A DNA stretch of 7,905 nt from contig DAOUUR010000088.1 of assembly GCA_030668045.1 (NCBI GenBank), positions 1 to 7,905 of the forward strand, written 5' to 3'. The stretch comes from a bacterium (GTDB taxonomy: Bacteria > Zixibacteria > MSB-5A5 > GN15 > FEB-12). Below the pieces are notes generated by a model. The model saw nothing but the letters and a program-made list of their open reading frames with translations, was not told where the DNA came from and did not search any database. A program made the translations under genes and the position numbers. Positions 5,949 through 7,905 of the stretch are shown piece by piece (the first letter of the stretch is position 1; each line of letters opens with the position of its first letter).

Positions 5949-7877
5949 CTATTCCTTCAGCACCAGCGTTACCTCATCCTCCGAGGTGCGTGCCACCAGG
6001 TCGAAAATATCCCTGAGTGCTTGATAGCGCCTGACTTTGAATTCAGGTTCAGTTATCTCTAATTTATGGGCAACGACGATGCATGAATCTGACATTACTG
6101 AAACACGAGTGAACTTGGCGCCATTGATTTCCTTCGCCATATTTTCGGGAAGCATCGACTGCTCGACAGCAAAATCGGTATGAATCTCGACGATTGAGTG
6201 ATAGACAAAGGGATACTGAAAGTCGACCGGTATGAGGCGTTTTTCACTCTCAAATGGATTGGTCTGGTAAGCATATCGGACCGGCTTGATTATCCAGTTA
6301 TTATCGAGTTGCTCGGCCAACTCATCGGCTGAATAATTCAATGTCATGTGGAACTGACTGAGAGAATCTAACTCGCAATTAAAATCGTCAAGCACATAGT
6401 CGACGGGCAGGCGTTCGAGATAATATTTTTCTACGAACTCATCCGGCTCGTTGCGCTCGTAGCGGCGTCCATACTGTGAAGCCTTATAACCTGAGTAACG
6501 ACATTCGGTACTACAGACAACCGTACCGTCGCTTGAAACAAACATGCGGGTGATATCGGCCCGATACGACTGAATCGATTTGACGACGATATTCACAAGC
6601 TCTGATTGCTTACCATTGATGAGCAGACCCGCATAGGTCAGACAACTCGGCGGGATGATTCCGTACGGCGAAAGGTGGCTGGAAGCATCCAGGAATATCC
6701 AGCCATCGTCAAGCTGGGTAACCGCTATGATATAGTCAAACTGCTGGAGATCAGGGTTATTGGGAGCAAATTTGCCATGGCTTCGTCGGCTTATTGCAAC
6801 CGGCCAGCATGGAATACCGACCGCCATATGCATTTCGACCATTAGTATATTCTTCTCTTCCGGCGACCCGATTTTCTCTGTTAACAGGCCATCCATTTTT
6901 TCTCGCATATAGTATCGATTCAGGTAGTCGCGCGAGGTCTTAAATTGTTCACTTACATGCTTGTGAATGGCCATCGAAATTTCCCGCTGGCTGGTCAAAC
7001 CGGCTGTTACTTCTTCGGCCATCTTCTTAACATCATTTTTCTTATTACAGTAGTCGTCGATCCACCATTTCTGGAAATTCTCCCCCATCTTATCCCAACC
7101 TTCAACATACTTAATGAAGTTATAGGGATTCTCAAACGAAACCAACTGGAACCGCAAAGAAGATCGATAATCATTGATGGCGCTCATATACGGCTCATCT
7201 TTGATAGGCGGCAAGTTCTCCATCGTCCATGTGAAGGTTCGAATCTTCCCACCCGAGATCAAATATGAATCCACATCCATCATCTCCTCAACCTTCGCCT
7301 GACGGTTCAGAACCGGTACATTTTGGTACGAGACATTGTACACAAAACCGTTCGCGAAACTCACCGCGAATTCAGAGTACATCGTATAGACCTCATTCTG
7401 AAAGAACCACGGCTTCAGGTGATGAAGCCGTTCACTAATATTGGAGAACCGATACTCGATGATGCAATCCGGTTCCATCGCTGGAAAAGTGAACGTCTTT
7501 TCCCGATAACTGCCAATCTCCTTCTGGAAAATCGCATCCTTCTTAACCTCGTGCTTCTTCCCATCCGGAGTAATGGTGTGCGCTTTGAATCTCTTGATCT
7601 TATCATACTTCTTGTGGTATGAGATCGCACGGTCGCCGATTTCCTCGACACCGTCGGTAGTGAACGCCTTCATCCTGATGTGATAATTGATCTCAATATT
7701 ATCAAGGCTGACATTCAGATGAGCCTTGGCGAAGATTATTACGGCGTTAGCCTCTGGATAGTCTTGCGGAGCGGTGAGCGCCCATTCTTCGTCGGTGATC
7801 TTCCCCCACTTTTGCGCCGATACGGTCCCCACGATGCAGGATAGAATGAAACAGAAAATAATAGATTTTGCCAGCAT
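5949..7877 (-). CDS. Exported DUF3857/transglutaminase-fold protein with degenerate active site
   Basis: The 642-residue protein has a signal peptide (MLAKSIIF..., probable cleavage VSA|QK after A21), so it should be exported. Residues of about 45-215 show a typical DUF3857 domain (KAHTITPDGKKHEV, FTFPAMEPDCIIEYRFSN). Residues of about 290-410 have the outline of a transglutaminase core. Where active relatives read G-x-C, this protein has IGSPEEKN (G337, S338, P339). Where they read FNHV, it has FDYI (Y382). Only the Asp (D397 in IFLDASS, followed by PYG) remains. The Cys and His are therefore lost and the protein is probably not a Cys-dependent enzyme; a binding or scaffold role is an inference. 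C357 lies nearby but not at the catalytic position. Start choice: GGAGG at 7886-7882, 4 bases before the ATG, and a good signal peptide. It is the first gene of the pair; the promoter is not in the window. Confidence 0.88.
   Translation of the reverse strand: MLAKSIIFCFILSCIVGTVSAQKWGKITDEEWALTAPQDYPEANAVIIFAKAHLNVSLDNIEINYHIRMKAFTTDGVEEIGDRAISYHKKYDKIKRFKAHTITPDGKKHEVKKDAIFQKEIGSYREKTFTFPAMEPDCIIEYRFSNISERLHHLKPWFFQNEVYTMYSEFAVSFANGFVYNVSYQNVPVLNRQAKVEEMMDVDSYLISGGKIRTFTWTMENLPPIKDEPYMSAINDYRSSLRFQLVSFENPYNFIKYVEGWDKMGENFQKWWIDDYCNKKNDVKKMAEEVTAGLTSQREISMAIHKHVSEQFKTSRDYLNRYYMREKMDGLLTEKIGSPEEKNILMVEMHMAVGIPCWPVAISRRSHGKFAPNNPDLQQFDYIIAVTQLDDGWIFLDASSHLSPYGIIPPSCLTYAGLLINGKQSELVNIVVKSIQSYRADITRMFVSSDGTVVCSTECRYSGYKASQYGRRYERNEPDEFVEKYYLERLPVDYVLDDFNCELDSLSQFHMTLNYSADELAEQLDNNWIIKPVRYAYQTNPFESEKRLIPVDFQYPFVYHSIVEIHTDFAVEQSMLPENMAKEINGAKFTRVSVMSDSCIVVAHKLEITEPEFKVRRYQALRDIFDLVARTSEDEVTLVLKE
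5952..5957 (-). promoter_or_regulatory. Ribosome-binding site of the second DUF3857 gene
   Basis: On the minus strand AAGGAA precedes the ATG at 5944 by 7 bases. It lies within the last codons and stop (TAG, 5951-5949) of the upstream paralogue, so the two genes are likely to be translationally linked. Confidence 0.65.
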
Positions 7878-7881
7878 GATA

Positions 7882-7886
7882 CCTCC
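7882..7886 (-). promoter_or_regulatory. Ribosome-binding site of the first DUF3857 gene
   Basis: On the minus strand GGAGG, within AGGGAGGT, lies 4 bases before the ATG at 7877. The spacing is slightly short but the match is strong. Only 28 bases precede the gene in the window; they contain no recognisable promoter. Confidence 0.7.
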
Positions 7887-7905
7887 CTGTTGTTGATTCG
7901 GAATC

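Noticed and set aside
7833..7877. Possible lipoprotein signal (ILSC at residues 11-14) in the 642-residue protein
   Set aside because: Leu at the -2 position is atypical for a lipobox and the Cys falls within the hydrophobic core. A signal peptidase I site at VSA|QK fits better.
1..7905. Mobile element, CRISPR array, defence or secondary-metabolite system
   Set aside because: No transposase, integrase, inverted terminal repeats, spaced direct repeats or known effector domains were seen. Genes are compact and in ordinary chromosomal order.

Overview
The window looks like ordinary chromosome from a Gram-negative bacterium of roughly balanced GC content. An outer-membrane beta-barrel protein and two exported DUF3857/transglutaminase-like proteins fit a member of the FCB (Fibrobacteres-Chlorobi-Bacteroidetes) lineages or a neighbouring candidate phylum. 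Zixibacteria is my best guess, but that rests on gene style and not on any comparison I could run.

Plus strand, 1-3972: the 3' end of an outer-membrane beta-barrel gene overlaps the start of a compact central-carbon operon, gap - pgk - tpiA. This is followed by secG and a tRNA-Leu(GAG), and closed by a strong intrinsic terminator at 3941-3972. Spacings are -4, 19, 1, 15 and 24 bases, with no internal terminator visible, so all of it could be one transcript. GapA, Pgk and TpiA catalyse consecutive steps of lower glycolysis/gluconeogenesis, from dihydroxyacetone phosphate to 3-phosphoglycerate. All key catalytic residues are present. SecG is the small accessory subunit of the SecYEG translocon.

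Middle, 3973-4069: a short spacer between converging transcription units. It holds a perfect 12-base palindrome and two overlapping, mutually exclusive GC-rich hairpins. One of these may terminate the minus-strand unit.

Minus strand, 7877-4070: two tandem genes 4 bases apart encode exported proteins of about 640 and 624 residues. Each has a signal peptide, an N-terminal DUF3857 domain, a transglutaminase-like core and a C-terminal beta-rich region. The downstream protein keeps a Cys-His-Asp triad (C311, H353, D368). The upstream one has Pro and Tyr at the Cys and His positions and keeps only the Asp, so it looks like a catalytically dead paralogue. Their promoter lies outside the window.

I see no mobile element, CRISPR array, defence system or rRNA. 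The points most worth a second look are the active/inactive DUF3857 pair and the tpiA-secG-tRNA-Leu(GAG) linkage, which matches the secG-leuU arrangement of Proteobacteria.
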